Assembly (NCBI GenBank): GCA_006503475.1
Contig: RSEH01000421.1
Location: 1-20,705, forward strand
Direction of reading: 5' to 3'
Length of the DNA stretch: 20,705 nt
From: Stentor roeselii
Lineage: Eukaryota > Ciliophora > Heterotrichea > Heterotrichida > Stentoridae
In this document: piece after piece, positions 19,097-20,705 of the stretch
Numbering within the stretch: the first letter of the stretch is position 1
Layout of the letters: each line of letters starts with the position of its first letter
Program-made: the position numbers and the translations under genes
The notes under the pieces: generated by a model
The model's input: the letters and a program-made list of their open reading frames with translations, nothing else
Database searches by the model: none
Told to the model about the DNA's origin: nothing

Positions 19097-19986
19097 ATAA
19101 AAAATCTATAGTTAGATGATCCAGTGACCAGATAACTTCCATTGGCAGTGTAGGAACAGTAATTTACTTCTAATGAATGTTTGTTCAGAGTGAACTCTTT
19201 TCTTTGCTCATTTATATTCCAGATTTTAACTGTTTTGTCGTATGATCCAGTTGCCAGATAATTTCCATCAGGAGAGTAAGAACAGCAAGATACCCAATCT
19301 GAATGTCCATTCAGAGTGAACTCTTCTCTTTGCTCTTTTATATTCCAGATTTTAACCGTTTTGTCATCTGATCCAGTTGCCAGATAATTTCCATCAGGAG
19401 AGTAACAACAGCAAAATACCCAAGCTGAATGTCCATTCAGAGTGAACTCTTTTCTTTGCTCTTTTATATTCCATATTTTAACAGTTTTGTCTCCTGATCC
19501 AGTTGCCAGATAATTTCCATCAGGAGAGTAGCAGCAGCAAAATACCAAATCTGAATGTCCATTCAGAGTGAACTCTTCTCTTTGCTCTTTTATATTCCAG
19601 ATTTTAACTGTTTCGTCTCCTGATCCAGTTGCCAGATAATTTCCATCAGGAGAGTAACAACAGCAAGATACCCAATCTGAATGTCCATTCAGAGTGAACT
19701 CTTCTCCTTGCTCTTTTATATTCCAGATTTTAACCGTTTGGTCTCGTGATCCAGTTGCCAGATAATTTCCATCAGGAGAATAAGAACAACAATATACCGA
19801 TGCTGAATGTCCTCCTTTTTCAAAAACTTTCATCGGCCATGAATATGTTTTTTCTTTATATTCTGAATACCTTTTATAGTACTTATATATCTTCTTTTGA
19901 AGCTTAGCTTCTTTACTGTCGTCATTATCTCCAGGAATTTTTGGTATTTCTTCTCTTGCTACTCTGCGTGAACCAGATTTCGCCAT
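19066..19986 (-). CDS. WD40 beta-propeller protein with near-identical repeats
   Basis: 306 residues from an ATG at 19986. A charged N-terminal segment (1-58) is followed by five 42-residue WD40 repeats (59-268) and a sixth, divergent one (269-306). Each repeat has the classic signature: GHS at the start, YSPDGNYLATGS in the middle and D-x-TVKIWNI at the end. WD40 propellers are protein-binding scaffolds, probably cytosolic here since no signal peptide or membrane segment is seen. The frame stops just after the sixth blade, while normal propellers need seven or more; the missing blades appear in the overlapping second frame (18302-19096). A T6 run (19099-19104) in the overlap is a likely place for a lost base. 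The joined protein would be about 560 residues. Near identity of the repeats points to recent duplication or gene conversion. Confidence 0.85.
   Translation of the reverse strand: MAKSGSRRVAREEIPKIPGDNDDSKEAKLQKKIYKYYKRYSEYKEKTYSWPMKVFEKGGHSASVYCCSYSPDGNYLATGSRDQTVKIWNIKEQGEEFTLNGHSDWVSCCCYSPDGNYLATGSGDETVKIWNIKEQREEFTLNGHSDLVFCCCYSPDGNYLATGSGDKTVKIWNIKEQRKEFTLNGHSAWVFCCCYSPDGNYLATGSDDKTVKIWNIKEQREEFTLNGHSDWVSCCSYSPDGNYLATGSYDKTVKIWNINEQRKEFTLNKHSLEVNYCSYTANGSYLVTGSSNYRFFIWKIKMQRGI
19183..19812 (-). repeat. Five tandem 126-base WD40 repeats
   Basis: Five direct copies of a 126-base unit encode residues 59-268 of the WD40 protein. The copies are almost identical at the DNA level, including silent sites. 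Differences concentrate in a few codons: repeat positions 4, 5, 7, 10, 23, 25, 33, 36 and 37, counting the G of GHS as 1. A sixth, diverged unit follows at 19066-19182. Confidence 0.9.
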
Positions 19987-20340
19987 TTATAGACTTAGAC
20001 ATTTAAGCAAAATATACCTTTAATAGTTTATACTAAATCTAATCAAACGTAATATTACCTGTAATAGTAAATACTCTTCTAAATTCAATAAATAAAACTT
20101 CAAGATTGTTCCAAGTGTAGTCAAAGAATTCAAGAATTTACTAATTTACTCAGTTTGTCTTATAAATCAAATATTGATTTATAAAGAAAGTCTAGATTTA
20201 TCATAATTAAAAAGCTCACAATAAACTTCGAATTTCAAATTCTCATTAATATATTATTATTCTAATTTAATCTGTTGAGGATTATATATATTATGATCTT
20301 TTTTCTGTTCAATCATCAATAACAACCTAAGTATCGATTA
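19987..20340. other. Upstream region of the WD40 gene
   Basis: AT-rich sequence that should hold the promoter and 5' end of the minus-strand WD40 gene. I see no further gene, RNA or repeat. Confidence 0.5.
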
Positions 20341-20349
20341 GTTTACTCT

Positions 20350-20640
20350 GATTGGCCTTTAAACCAGTATTCGAAAATATGATGAGAAATTGATGGGCAA
20401 TGTTTGATCTTTGTATTTTTGCCTGATGCTAATAAATCTAGTCTTTCCTTGCATATGAATATGGTGTTCAATTTTTATCTTTTTAATTAATTGGCAGGGG
20501 TTTTTATCAACAGCTTTAAGATTAATAGAGAATGTATATTTCTTCAAGTTTTAGATTAATTTCTTCATGGACTTCAACAGGAGTTCTATCGATATTCCTC
20601 CATGTCTATTTGTTTTTTGCATTTAAAAGTGTTTTATTAT
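20350..20640 (-). pseudogene. Short decayed coding fragment
   Basis: Minus-strand frames here are coding-like but broken. At 20541-20597 one reads NIDRTPVEVHEEINLKLEE, and from about 20547 another reads YTFSINLKAVDKNPCQLIKK, then KIEHHIHMQGKTRFISI, ending at 20359. Joining them needs one indel near 20541-20547. A TAG lies upstream. No start or family can be assigned. Confidence 0.35.
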
Positions 20641-20705
20641 ATTCTATGGTATTTATATTATTGTATATTAAATCTTGATTATAAGGTTTTAAATTATACA
20701 TTTAA

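Overview
The window begins at a chromosome end. Bases 1-77 are nine and a half copies of the 8-base repeat ACCCTAAC (G-strand TGTTAGGG). As far as I recall, this repeat type is reported from macronuclear chromosomes of heterotrich ciliates such as Stentor and Blepharisma. Other points agree with a ciliate-like protist: very AT-rich DNA, eukaryotic protein families, giant intronless reading frames and no bacterial operon signals. The long genes use only TGG for Trp (about 35 codons) and only CAA/CAG for Gln (more than 100), so they were written in the standard code. That leans towards Stentor or a relative, but the species is an inference.

Layout. (1) 78-3930 is a subtelomeric field of broken genes: a minus-strand relic resembling a TMEM63/OSCA ion channel (130-1938) and a plus-strand relic starting with a B-box-like zinc finger (2955-3905). 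(2) 3932-5449 is an open frame for an acidic/basic coiled-coil protein, probably starting at an internal MGSGNC acylation motif. (3) 5450-7690 holds more broken coding fragments on both strands. (4) 7693-16949 is the core of the window: two back-to-back plus-strand frames of 1014 and 2064 codons. Together they match one full-length member (about 3,000 residues) of the DUF6606-DUF3638-DUF3645 family, a giant SecA-like P-loop helicase/ATPase family of unknown function. (5) 16950-18300 is non-genic, with a decayed minus-strand fragment next to the following gene. (6) 18302-19986 (minus strand) is a WD40 beta-propeller gene with five almost identical 42-residue repeats, also split between two overlapping frames. 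(7) 19987-20705 has no intact gene, and the window ends inside the chromosome.

Two themes recur. First, both otherwise intact loci (the giant helicase-like gene and the WD40 gene) are interrupted by what looks like loss of one base, although an A16 tract inside the giant gene is in frame. Second, in the relics the in-frame stops sit mainly where Gln (TAA/TAG) or Trp (TGA) would fit. This can be read as AT-biased decay of dead genes or, less likely, as a trace of a different genetic code. There is no evidence of an operon-like system. Any functional link between the giant ATPase and the repeat-variable WD40 protein is speculation from proximity.
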